Made by a program: the position numbers and the translations under genes
Shown: positions 26,707 through 34,838 of the stretch, one piece after another
How the letters are laid out: every line of letters starts with the position of its first letter
Position numbering within the stretch: position 1 is the stretch's first letter
DNA from: Burkholderiales bacterium UBA4657
GTDB taxonomy: Bacteria; Pseudomonadota; Gammaproteobacteria; Burkholderiales; Burkholderiaceae_E
DNA: 64,000 bases
Direction of reading: 5' to 3'
Assembly (NCBI GenBank): GCA_002405475.1
Contig: DHLX01000008.1
Span: forward strand, 1-64,000
Notes under the pieces: model-generated
What the model saw: only the letters and a program-made list of their open reading frames with translations
Told to the model about the DNA's origin: nothing
Databases searched by the model: none

Positions 26707-28269
26707 ATGAGAAACTGGTTCAGTAATACGTCGGTAGGATTTAAAGTCGCGCTGGCACCTTGCTTTGCCGTGTTGTGCCTGTTGGTCGTCGGTATTATGG
26801 GTCTTATTGCCAACAACAAAATTGGTGATTCTTTGACCCTGCTGGGCGAAAACCGTCTGCCCAAAGTCATTTCCGCTGCTGACCTCGATAACCATTTGCA
26901 TAAACTTCATATCAAGGTGAATCAAAGCCTGGCGTGGGAAGGAGCGGGCTTTAAAGCTGAAAAAATAGCCGAGCTGGACAAGTCGATTTTGAATGACCTG
27001 GAAACCTATGGCAAAAAATTGAATGCTGCTGCTGAAAACCCACAGTGGGCCGAAGACGAAAAAGCATTGCTTGCCAACATTAACGACACCTATCTGAAAT
27101 ATCAAAAGATAGTCAAAGATATGCTTGAACTTAAAAGCGGGATGCTGGCCAACGCCGCATCTTTCGTTACCACCATGGATAGTTCGTTTAGCAGTTTGAG
27201 TAAAACCTTCAGTGACCTGATCACCCTGGAACAAACCAAGGCGAATGCCGCAGTTGCCGATGGTCAGGGGCTGGTCATTGCCAACAAAATGGTAATAATC
27301 ATCGGCTTTGCACTGTCGGTTTTCCTTACCATGGCTTTTGCTCTGTTTTGCGTCAGAAAAATTGTTGGCCCACTGCACCAGGCTTCGCAAATTGCTCATG
27401 CGGTTGCCCAGGGAAATTTGACAAACCGCGCAGAAGACTGTTCGACCGACGCTACCGGTCAGGTGTTGTTGGCCTTGAGCGAAGTCTCGACCAGTTTGAG
27501 CAATATCGTAGAAGAAATTCGCAACTCGGCGCAACTGGTGGATCATGCTTCGGAAGAAATTGCAGCCAGCAATGCCGATCTGTCTTCGCGCACCGAGCAT
27601 GCCGCTTCGTCGTTGCAGCAGACGGCCGCTTCGCTCGAGCAATTGACTGCGACCATAAAACATAATTCTGAAAATGCCGGTCAGGCCAGTCAATTGGCGC
27701 AGGCAGCTACTGCCGTCGCGCAGGAAGGTGGAAATGCTGTGACTGAAGTGATCCGAACCATGAATACCATCGACACTCAATCGGGCCGTATTGGCGAAAT
27801 CATTTCGGTGATAGATGGGATCGCGTTTCAGACCAACATACTGGCACTCAATGCGGCCGTGGAAGCGGCACGTGCCGGCGAACAGGGACGTGGCTTTGCG
27901 GTCGTAGCTCAGGAAGTGCGAACTTTGGCCAGTCGCAGTGGTGCCGCCGCGAAAGAAATACGAGAATTGATTGGCGAATCGATTGCTCAGGTACAAACGG
28001 GCACGCAAAAAGTCAACATCGCTGGCGAAAAAATGCAACGGATTGTTGAATCCATCACCAAGGTTTCCAGCATGATCGAAGAAATAGCTCGCGCCTCGTC
28101 CGAACAATCGAGTGGGATCTTGCAGATCAATGAAGCCATATCGTCGATGGACAGAAACACCCAGCATAATGCGGCCCTGGTAGAGGAAGCTGCGGCCACG
28201 GCAGAATCGCTCAAGCAACAGGCTCGTAACCTGGTACAGGCCATGCAAAGATTTCGTACCAGCCATTAA
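26707..28269 (+). CDS. Methyl-accepting chemotaxis protein
   Basis: Chemoreceptor of 520 residues: TM1 about 13-34, a roughly 160-residue periplasmic helical bundle without a Cache fold, TM2 about 195-217, HAMP, then the signalling domain with hairpin tip GIAFQTNILALNAAVEAARAG region. No C-terminal NWETF-type CheR/CheB tether is present. ATG 26707 (MRNWFSNTSVGFK) was chosen for its GGAG site and direct lead into TM1; a longer frame would translate the intergenic hairpin. It ends two bases from the convergent glcE stop. Ligand unknown; context suggests glycolate or a related acid, possibly via the upstream Cache protein. Confidence 0.92.
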   Translation: MRNWFSNTSVGFKVALAPCFAVLCLLVVGIMGLIANNKIGDSLTLLGENRLPKVISAADLDNHLHKLHIKVNQSLAWEGAGFKAEKIAELDKSILNDLETYGKKLNAAAENPQWAEDEKALLANINDTYLKYQKIVKDMLELKSGMLANAASFVTTMDSSFSSLSKTFSDLITLEQTKANAAVADGQGLVIANKMVIIIGFALSVFLTMAFALFCVRKIVGPLHQASQIAHAVAQGNLTNRAEDCSTDATGQVLLALSEVSTSLSNIVEEIRNSAQLVDHASEEIAASNADLSSRTEHAASSLQQTAASLEQLTATIKHNSENAGQASQLAQAATAVAQEGGNAVTEVIRTMNTIDTQSGRIGEIISVIDGIAFQTNILALNAAVEAARAGEQGRGFAVVAQEVRTLASRSGAAAKEIRELIGESIAQVQTGTQKVNIAGEKMQRIVESITKVSSMIEEIARASSEQSSGILQINEAISSMDRNTQHNAALVEEAAATAESLKQQARNLVQAMQRFRTSH

Positions 28270-28271
28270 CA

Positions 28272-29318
28272 TTATGATGCCGCGACCGATTCTGGGTCGC
28301 GGTTAAAGATATTGGTTGGATCAAACTCGGCTTTCAGTCGTTCATGAATCACACGTACTGGTGCCGACAAGCCGGACAGCCAGTGTTCATGACAATATAC
28401 TGGCCGAGCATAGCCACGATTTTGTAACGCCAAAGCGACCAGGCGTTCACCAGGTTCTTCAGTCTTAATCCAGCGCTGCGGCCCACCCCACTCCAGCAGA
28501 CACTCTCCTGCCACGGGAATGGCTGGCGCAACCGAGGGCAAGGAAAAACGCCAGGTCTTTTCTGCTTGATGAAAAAAACTATGGCTCTGATCACGCAGGC
28601 TGTTCCAGAATTGCAGAGCCGCCTCAGTACCGAGTCTTTCTCCACCCAAAGCTTGTTGTGCCGCGTTGAGCGCTGCTTCAGAACCACTCAAACGCACTGA
28701 CAATAGGCCTTCATTCCAGGCACTCGCCGAAATCGGAAGGGGTCGGCCGGCCCATTCGTTCATAAATCGTAAAGCCTGAATCTGATCAGTCTCAAAACGC
28801 AAAGTGTACTCATGCTGAGGCTTGGGCAACACCTTGACGGAAGCCTGTGTAATGATGCCCAGAACACCGAGAGAGCCCGCCAGCGCGCGGCTAATGTCAT
28901 AACCGGCCACATTTTTCATGACCTGGCCACCGAAATTCAGTAACTGGCCTTTGCCATTGAGCAATTGTGCGCCCAGGACAAAATCACGCAGCGCGCCGGC
29001 ACTGGCACGACGCGGCCCTGACAGGCCAGCAGCAATGCACCCGCCCCAGGTACTGTTAGCGCCGAATCGGGGCGGTTCAAACGCCAGCATTTGTTGCTCT
29101 TGCTCAAGCAGGGCCTCAACCTCGGCCAGCGGTGTGCCGCAGCGCGCAGTAATGACCAGTTCACTGGGTTCGTAATCGACAATGCCGCTGTATTCTGCCG
29201 TATTGAACACCTCGCCTTGTTCGGGAATAAGCCAGGGCTTGCTGCCGCCACCTACCAGCCGCAACGGGGTAGCCAGGCTTGCAGCGGCGCAAATTCGTTC
29301 CTGCCATTGCTCAATCAT
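28272..29318 (-). CDS. glcE: Glycolate oxidase FAD-binding subunit GlcE
   Basis: 348-residue FAD-binding PCMH-type subunit of glycolate oxidase. The flavin-site region includes GANSTWGGCIAAGLSGPRRA (in the first 120 residues) and FGGQVMKNVAGYDISR. It follows glcD by nine bases and is probably co-transcribed with it. Unusually, glcF is not next: two genes on the opposite strand intervene. Confidence 0.94.
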   Translation of the reverse strand: MIEQWQERICAAASLATPLRLVGGGSKPWLIPEQGEVFNTAEYSGIVDYEPSELVITARCGTPLAEVEALLEQEQQMLAFEPPRFGANSTWGGCIAAGLSGPRRASAGALRDFVLGAQLLNGKGQLLNFGGQVMKNVAGYDISRALAGSLGVLGIITQASVKVLPKPQHEYTLRFETDQIQALRFMNEWAGRPLPISASAWNEGLLSVRLSGSEAALNAAQQALGGERLGTEAALQFWNSLRDQSHSFFHQAEKTWRFSLPSVAPAIPVAGECLLEWGGPQRWIKTEEPGERLVALALQNRGYARPVYCHEHWLSGLSAPVRVIHERLKAEFDPTNIFNRDPESVAAS

Positions 29319-29327
29319 GCCAACCCC

Positions 29328-30794
29328 TTAGTAGCGCTCCAGATTCTGGAACGGCAGTTGCCCACCTATCACTTTCATGCGTCCATATTCGGCACAACGG
29401 TGCAGGCTGGGTATACCTTTGTCGGGGTTGAGCAGACCCAAAGGGTCAAAGGCGCGTTTCACTCCGAAAAACTGCTCACGTTCGTGTTCATTGAACTGGA
29501 CGCACATCTGATTGAGCTTTTCCACACCAACGCCATGCTCGCCGGTTACAGTACCACCGAGCGCCACGCACAATTCCAAAATTTCGGCACCAAAATCTTC
29601 AGCACGTTGCAGCGAATCAGGGTCGTTATCGTCAAATAAAATCAAGGGGTGCAGATTGCCATCCCCGGCATGAAATACGTTCGGGCAACGCAGGCCATAC
29701 TTTTGTTCCATGGCTTGAATGGCTTTCAGCATTTCACCCAAACGCTTTCTGGGAATGGTACCGTCCATGCAATAGTAAGCCGGTGACACCCGCCCGGCCG
29801 CAGGAAAAGCATTTTTCCGACCTGCCCAAAACTTTAGTCTTTCAGCCTCGTTTTGACTGACTTGTAAACGTGTCGCACCGGAAGCGCGTAATACTTGGCT
29901 CATAAGCTCTATTTCTTCTGCCACTTCTTCCGGCGTTCCATCACTTTCACATAACAAGATAGCGGCAGCTTGCAAGTCATAGCCGGCTTTGGCAAAGGGC
30001 TCGACCATGTGGACTGCGGGCTGATCCATCATTTCGAGTCCAGCCGGAATAATGCCTGCTGCAATCAAGGCCGCTACCGCATTGCCTGCTTGCTCAATAT
30101 CCGCGAAGCTTGCCATAATGCAGCGTGCCAGCTTGGGTTTAGGCACCAGCTTGACCGTTACCTCGGTAACTACTGCCAGCATGCCCTCACTGCCTATCAT
30201 CAAGGCCATCAAGTCCAGCCCGGGGGAGTCCAACCCTTCACTGCCCAGCACGATTTCCTCGCCCTGCAGAGTCAGCGCCTTGATTTGCAATACGTTATGC
30301 ACTGTCAGGCCATATTTCAGACAGTGCACCCCACCCGAATTTTCTGCGATATTGCCGCCTATGGTACAGGCAATTTGGCTCGATGGGTCTGGGGCGTAAT
30401 ACAGACCGTAAGGTGCCGCCGCTTCACTGATAGCCAGGTTACGTACCCCTGGCTGCACCGTGGCAGTCCTGGCATAAGGGTCGAGTTTTAATAAGCGATT
30501 GAATTTCGCCATACCCAGAACCACACCATTGGCGCTAGGCATGGCGCCACCCGACAAGGAGGTTCCTGCGCCCCGCGCGGTGACCGGCACACCCAGTTCG
30601 GCACAGGTACGCAAGACTGCTGCTACCTGTTCATGAGTTTCAGGCAGAACAACCGCCAGAGGTACCTGGCGTAATATCGAGAGGCCATCACATTCGTAGG
30701 GGCGGGTATCCTCAGGCTGGTACAACAGTGCATGCCGAGGCACAGACGCATTCAAGGCCTGCAAGATTCGGGATTGCAGTTCAGTATCCATCAT
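29328..30794 (-). CDS. glcD: Glycolate oxidase subunit GlcD
   Basis: Catalytic FAD-linked subunit of glycolate oxidase, converting glycolate to glyoxylate (related enzymes accept lactate). The 488 residues contain the family's YQPEDTRPYECDGLS N-terminus, the FAD loop TARGAGTSLSGGAMP and the C-terminal HAGDGNLHPLILFD motif. Two adjacent ATGs (30794 and 30791) start the frame; no ribosome binding site is visible. A TTGCAT/TTAACT promoter-like pair (17-base spacer, minus strand) would place transcription at or next to the start codon. Confidence 0.95.
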   Translation of the reverse strand: MMDTELQSRILQALNASVPRHALLYQPEDTRPYECDGLSILRQVPLAVVLPETHEQVAAVLRTCAELGVPVTARGAGTSLSGGAMPSANGVVLGMAKFNRLLKLDPYARTATVQPGVRNLAISEAAAPYGLYYAPDPSSQIACTIGGNIAENSGGVHCLKYGLTVHNVLQIKALTLQGEEIVLGSEGLDSPGLDLMALMIGSEGMLAVVTEVTVKLVPKPKLARCIMASFADIEQAGNAVAALIAAGIIPAGLEMMDQPAVHMVEPFAKAGYDLQAAAILLCESDGTPEEVAEEIELMSQVLRASGATRLQVSQNEAERLKFWAGRKNAFPAAGRVSPAYYCMDGTIPRKRLGEMLKAIQAMEQKYGLRCPNVFHAGDGNLHPLILFDDNDPDSLQRAEDFGAEILELCVALGGTVTGEHGVGVEKLNQMCVQFNEHEREQFFGVKRAFDPLGLLNPDKGIPSLHRCAEYGRMKVIGGQLPFQNLERY

Positions 30795-30923
30795 GGCTAT
30801 AGTTAAGCAGACCTGCAGGCCAGATGCAATCCCTTTAAACCCCTAAGCACACCCTGCATACACTGGCCAATCGGGCATAGGCTCTACAATATACCTTTAC
30901 TCACGGCACCGGATATTTCCCCT

Positions 30924-31484
30924 ATGGGCTACCGACTTTCGAAAATTTCCACCCGTACGGGTGACAGTGGCATGACCGGGCTGGGTGATGGTTCACGGGT
31001 CGAGAAAGATCATATGCGGGTACACGCCATGGGCGACATCGATGAATGTAACTCGCTGATCGGTCTGCTGCTATGCGAGCCACTACCTGAAGATATTCGG
31101 GTACTGCTGACGCAGGTTCAACATGACCTGTTTGACCTGGGGGGTGAGCTCTGCATACCCGGATTCATCAATATCAAGGACGAACATGTACTACGCCTGG
31201 ATGCCCGCCTGACGCACTATAACGCCAGTTTGCCGCCCTTAACCAATTTCATACTACCGGGGGGCAGCCGCGCGGCCGCCCTGTCGCACCTGGTGCGCAC
31301 GGTAGCGCGGCGGGCAGAGCGCGCCATGACGACACTAGGAAAACACGAAAAAGTCTCAGCGCATGCCCGTCAATACATTAACCGGCTGTCCGACCTGATG
31401 TTTGTGCTGGCACGGATACTGAACCGTAACGACGGGCATGGCGACGTGTTGTGGGCACAAAAAAAATCCAGTGACAAGACCTAA
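30924..31484 (+). CDS. Cob(I)alamin adenosyltransferase, PduO type
   Basis: Transfers the adenosyl group of ATP to cobalamin, yielding coenzyme B12. The 186 residues start with the ATP-binding signature STRTGDSGMTGLGDGSRV and carry the conserved helix HLVRTVARRAERAM, as in PduO-type trimers. A TACAAT -10-like box lies at about 30885-30890. No cobalamin riboswitch is evident in the 129-base gap. It ends seven bases from the convergent cNMP-binding gene. Confidence 0.93.
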   Translation: MGYRLSKISTRTGDSGMTGLGDGSRVEKDHMRVHAMGDIDECNSLIGLLLCEPLPEDIRVLLTQVQHDLFDLGGELCIPGFINIKDEHVLRLDARLTHYNASLPPLTNFILPGGSRAAALSHLVRTVARRAERAMTTLGKHEKVSAHARQYINRLSDLMFVLARILNRNDGHGDVLWAQKKSSDKT

Positions 31485-31491
31485 GCCGAGC

Positions 31492-32025
31492 CTAGCTGAC
31501 GCGCTGTGTTTCCATGGTGGCCACCAGCTTGCTGCCGGTCTGGCGCAGCCGTTGTGACAGCATTTGATTCAGCCTGAGCAAAATACTCGCGCCCAGTACC
31601 GGATCGTCCTGAATCAACGTGATAAAGCGGTCGCGTGCCAGCACCGCAAAAATACTGGGCTCGCGGGTAAAACAGGAAGCAAAGCGTGGCTCACCATCCA
31701 GCATCGACATCTCGCCCAGGGTTTCACCTGCAGTGACGATGGCAATTCGCTTGTTGCTACCCCAGCGGTCTTTCTTGATGACCTCGACCGCCCCGGAAAT
31801 GACCAGCACCATATAGTCGCCCGGGTCGCCTTCAGCAATAATCTGTACCGCACCCGTGGTTGTATAAACCTGCATGTAGGGTGTCAGGCGTCGCACTTCG
31901 TCCAGCGTTCGATCCTGCAACAACGCCGACCTGGCGACCAGTGCGTGTATGCGCTCGGCGTAGGCCAGAGCTGAAGGCTCACGCTGGCATCCCAGGCGGG
32001 TCAGTTGTTCAAGGCCTTCAGACAT
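31492..32025 (-). CDS. Cyclic nucleotide-binding domain protein
   Basis: 177-residue protein consisting mainly of one Crp-type cNMP-binding beta-roll (IIAEGDPGDYMVLVISGAVEV, then GETLGEMSMLDGEPR). No helix-turn-helix follows, so it is not a Crp/Fnr transcription factor in the usual sense. It may bind a nucleotide and act through protein contacts. Same strand as aroG, 46 bases downstream. Confidence 0.85.
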   Translation of the reverse strand: MSEGLEQLTRLGCQREPSALAYAERIHALVARSALLQDRTLDEVRRLTPYMQVYTTTGAVQIIAEGDPGDYMVLVISGAVEVIKKDRWGSNKRIAIVTAGETLGEMSMLDGEPRFASCFTREPSIFAVLARDRFITLIQDDPVLGASILLRLNQMLSQRLRQTGSKLVATMETQRVS

Positions 32026-32071
32026 GTCTTGAATCGGCTCAAATCGCGTTGACCTGAAACGCCAGAGCGTG

Positions 32072-33136
32072 TCATTCGACCGCGAGTTTCTCGCGGCTGG
32101 CCACGGCTTCAGCCAGTATGCTCAGCAGTCGTACCGAATCATCCCAGCCCAGGCAGGCATCGGTAACGCTCTGCCCGTAGTTCAAAGGCTGGCCTGGGGT
32201 ATGGTCTTGTCGTCCTGCCACCAGGTGACTCTCTACCATGACGCCAAAGATACGCTCTTCGCCGGCTGAAATCTGTTGCGCCACATCCTGCGCCACCAGT
32301 AGCTGGTTTTCGTGTTTCTTGCTGCTGTTGGCATGGCTGAAGTCAATCATCAGCTTGGGTTCAAGCCCGGACTTGGCCAGTTCCTGACAGGCAGCCTCGA
32401 CACTGGCAGCGTCGTAGTTGGGCTGTTTGCCCCCGCGCAAAATAACGTGGCAGTCTTCATTGCCGGCCGTCGATACAATGGCCGAGTGCCCGCCCTTGGT
32501 GACAGACAGGAAATGATGTGGATGGCGCGCTGCCTTGATGGCGTCAACAGCAATTCTGATATTGCCATCGGTACCGTTCTTGAAGCCGACCGGACAGCTC
32601 AGGCCCGATGCCAGCTCACGATGCACCTGACTTTCGGTTGTGCGCGCCCCTATCGCGCCCCAGGACACCAGGTCAGCCAGATACTGCGGTGAAATCATAT
32701 CCAGGTACTCGGTACCAGCGGGAAGCCCCAGATCGGAAATATTCAGCAACAGTTCACGGGCACGGCGCAAGCCATCATTGATTTTGAAGCTATTGTCCAT
32801 ATAAGGGTCGTTGATCAGCCCTTTCCAGCCCACGGTCGTGCGCGGCTTTTCAAAATAGACACGCATCACAATTTCGAGCTGATCCTTGTACTGCTCGCGT
32901 TGGGCTTTAAGCTTGGCTGCATACTCCAGCGCTGCTTTAGGATCATGAATGGAACACGGGCCAATAATGACCAGAAGTCTTGGATCCTGGCCGCGCATGA
33001 TGCGGTGAATGGCGCTGCGGGCGTTATATACGGTTGCCGCCGCCTTGTCGCCGCATGGGAATTCCCGAATCAGGTGCGAAGGTGGCAATAACTCTTTGAT
33101 TTCTCGAATACGAACATCGTCGGTACTGTAAGGCAT
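32072..33136 (-). CDS. aroG: 3-deoxy-7-phosphoheptulonate synthase
   Basis: DAHP synthase, first enzyme of the shikimate pathway, joining phosphoenolpyruvate and erythrose-4-phosphate. The 354 residues carry the class I signatures VIIGPCSIHDPKAALEYA and KGGHSAIVSTAGNEDCHVILRGG (two separate beta-strand loops). Length matches the feedback-regulated AroF/G/H enzymes; which aromatic amino acid inhibits it cannot be told. Confidence 0.95.
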   Translation of the reverse strand: MPYSTDDVRIREIKELLPPSHLIREFPCGDKAAATVYNARSAIHRIMRGQDPRLLVIIGPCSIHDPKAALEYAAKLKAQREQYKDQLEIVMRVYFEKPRTTVGWKGLINDPYMDNSFKINDGLRRARELLLNISDLGLPAGTEYLDMISPQYLADLVSWGAIGARTTESQVHRELASGLSCPVGFKNGTDGNIRIAVDAIKAARHPHHFLSVTKGGHSAIVSTAGNEDCHVILRGGKQPNYDAASVEAACQELAKSGLEPKLMIDFSHANSSKKHENQLLVAQDVAQQISAGEERIFGVMVESHLVAGRQDHTPGQPLNYGQSVTDACLGWDDSVRLLSILAEAVASREKLAVE

Positions 33137-33199
33137 GATTTATCTCGTGTGAATGGTAGTACAAGCATAGCAAAAACCGGCGCCATGCTGGTCAGAGGC

Positions 33200-33277
33200 T
33201 TATTTTTGGGTGGCTTTTTGACGCTGTTCTATCTCTTTCAAACGTTGCTGAAAGAACAGGAAGTCCTGCGGATGGGC
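33200..33277 (-). pseudogene. Possible C-terminal remnant of a lost gene
   Basis: In the gap between tldD and aroG, minus-strand codons 33277-33200 encode a 25-residue charged, coiled-coil-like peptide (AHPQDFLFFQQRLKEIEQRQ and so on) ending in TAA, with an in-frame stop immediately upstream and no start codon. The helical, gene-like composition suggests the tail of a deleted gene. I cannot name the parent family. Confidence 0.3.
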
Positions 33278-33311
33278 CTAGGCCTTGTTCCGACACCGTT
33301 AGCCCATTTTA

Positions 33312-34793
33312 CTAGCCCGAACTAGTACCACCCACCGTCAAACCGTCAATTCTGAGCGTGGGCTGCCCTACCCCGACCGGCACGCTTTGGCCTTCCTTGC
33401 CACACACGCCAATACCAGGATCGAGCGCCAGATCGTTACCAATCATGCTGACACGGGTCAGGGCATCGGGGCCATTACCAATTAACGTCGCGCCCTTGAC
33501 CGGGTAGGTGATCTTGCCGTTTTCTATGCGATAAGCCAGGCTGGCAGAAAAGACGAATTTGCCGTTGGTAATATCGACCTGTCCACCGCCAAAATTGACG
33601 GCATACAATCCGTCTTTAACACTGGCAATAATTTCCTGCGGGTCACGTTCCCCCGCCAGCATGTAGGTATTGGTCATGCGCGGCATCGGCAAATGGGCAA
33701 ACGACTCGCGTCGGGCGTTGCCAGTTACGGCGGTTTTCATCAGGCGTGCGTTCAGGCTGTCCTGCAAATAGCCTTTTAATATTCCGTTTTCAATCAGTGT
33801 GGTGCATTGGGTCGGGTTGCCTTCATCGTCAATGTTCAGAGAACCGCGGCGCTGTGCCAGCGTGCCATCATCCACCACGGTGACACCGGGCGCAGCTACC
33901 CGTTCGCCGAGCCGGCCGGAAAAGGCGCTGGAGCCTTTGCGGTTGAAGTCGCCTTCGAGTCCATGCCCAATAGCTTCATGCAATAAGACTCCCGGCCAGC
34001 CAGAGCCGAGTACGACGGTCATGGGGCCTGCGGGTGCCGGGCGTGAATCAAGATTAACCAGTGCCTGATCGACCGCTTCATTGACGTACTGGTTCAGACG
34101 CTCATCGTTGAAATGGGCATAATCAAAGCGCCCGCCACCGCCAGAACTGCCCATTTCGCGGCGCCCATTGTGTTCAACAATCACGGTAAGGGACACGCGT
34201 ACCAGCGGCCGTATGTCTGCCGCCAGCAGCGGCCCTAGTTTGCGGTCTTGTCGTGCCACCAGCACGACGTCGTACTCGCCAGCCAGCCCAGCCATGACTT
34301 GCACCACGCGCGGGTCGCGTGCGCGAGCCAGTTGTTCTATGCGTTCCAGCAGTTGTACCTTAGCGGTAGAGTCGAGCGAAGCCAGCGGATCAAGCCCGGC
34401 ATAGAGCGCGCGCGCACTGGCGGCACTGGAAAAGCCTTCGGTTTTCAGGCCACGCACCTGTCCGGCTGCGGCAATGGAACGTACTGAAGCGGCCGCCGCA
34501 CCAAGCGCGGCCGGGCTGAGTTCGTCGGAATAGGCAAACGCGGTTTTGTCACCCGAGACGGCACGCACTCCCACGCCCTGGTCGATATTGAAGCTGCCCG
34601 ATTTGACGATGCCTTCTTCCAGGCTCCAGCCTTCGGAACGCGTATATTGAAAATACAGGTCGGCATAATCGACACGATGGCTGAAAATGTCCGACAGCGT
34701 GCGCATGAGTTGTATTTCATCCAGTCCGTAGGGTTCAAGCAAGACCTGACGCGCGGTGTTCAAATGCGAAAGCTGAAGCTCACGGGCTTGCAT
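33312..34793 (-). CDS. tldD: Metalloprotease TldD
   Basis: Subunit of the TldD/TldE zinc peptidase involved in trimming peptides such as microcin precursors and in toxin-antitoxin turnover. The 493 residues include the zinc-site motif HEAIGHGLEGDFNRKGSS and the glycine-rich C-terminus GLTVGGTSSG. Its partner tldE/pmbA is not in the window, which is usual. A CCTGTT/AACAGG dyad at 34795-34820 lies just before the start. Confidence 0.95.
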   Translation of the reverse strand: MQARELQLSHLNTARQVLLEPYGLDEIQLMRTLSDIFSHRVDYADLYFQYTRSEGWSLEEGIVKSGSFNIDQGVGVRAVSGDKTAFAYSDELSPAALGAAAASVRSIAAAGQVRGLKTEGFSSAASARALYAGLDPLASLDSTAKVQLLERIEQLARARDPRVVQVMAGLAGEYDVVLVARQDRKLGPLLAADIRPLVRVSLTVIVEHNGRREMGSSGGGGRFDYAHFNDERLNQYVNEAVDQALVNLDSRPAPAGPMTVVLGSGWPGVLLHEAIGHGLEGDFNRKGSSAFSGRLGERVAAPGVTVVDDGTLAQRRGSLNIDDEGNPTQCTTLIENGILKGYLQDSLNARLMKTAVTGNARRESFAHLPMPRMTNTYMLAGERDPQEIIASVKDGLYAVNFGGGQVDITNGKFVFSASLAYRIENGKITYPVKGATLIGNGPDALTRVSMIGNDLALDPGIGVCGKEGQSVPVGVGQPTLRIDGLTVGGTSSG

Positions 34794-34838
34794 GCCTGTT
34801 CTCCCAAACTGTTTAACAGGTCTTATTGTGGGGCTGTT

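Noticed and set aside
26026..28272. A 748-codon open frame on the minus strand opposite the Cache and chemoreceptor genes
   Set aside because: The opposite strand encodes two clear families with proper starts and ribosome binding sites; the minus-strand product has a random-looking composition rich in F, G, H and R, as expected for an antisense shadow.
30795..30923. Cobalamin riboswitch before the adenosyltransferase gene
   Set aside because: The region is too short and shows no B12-box-like sequence.
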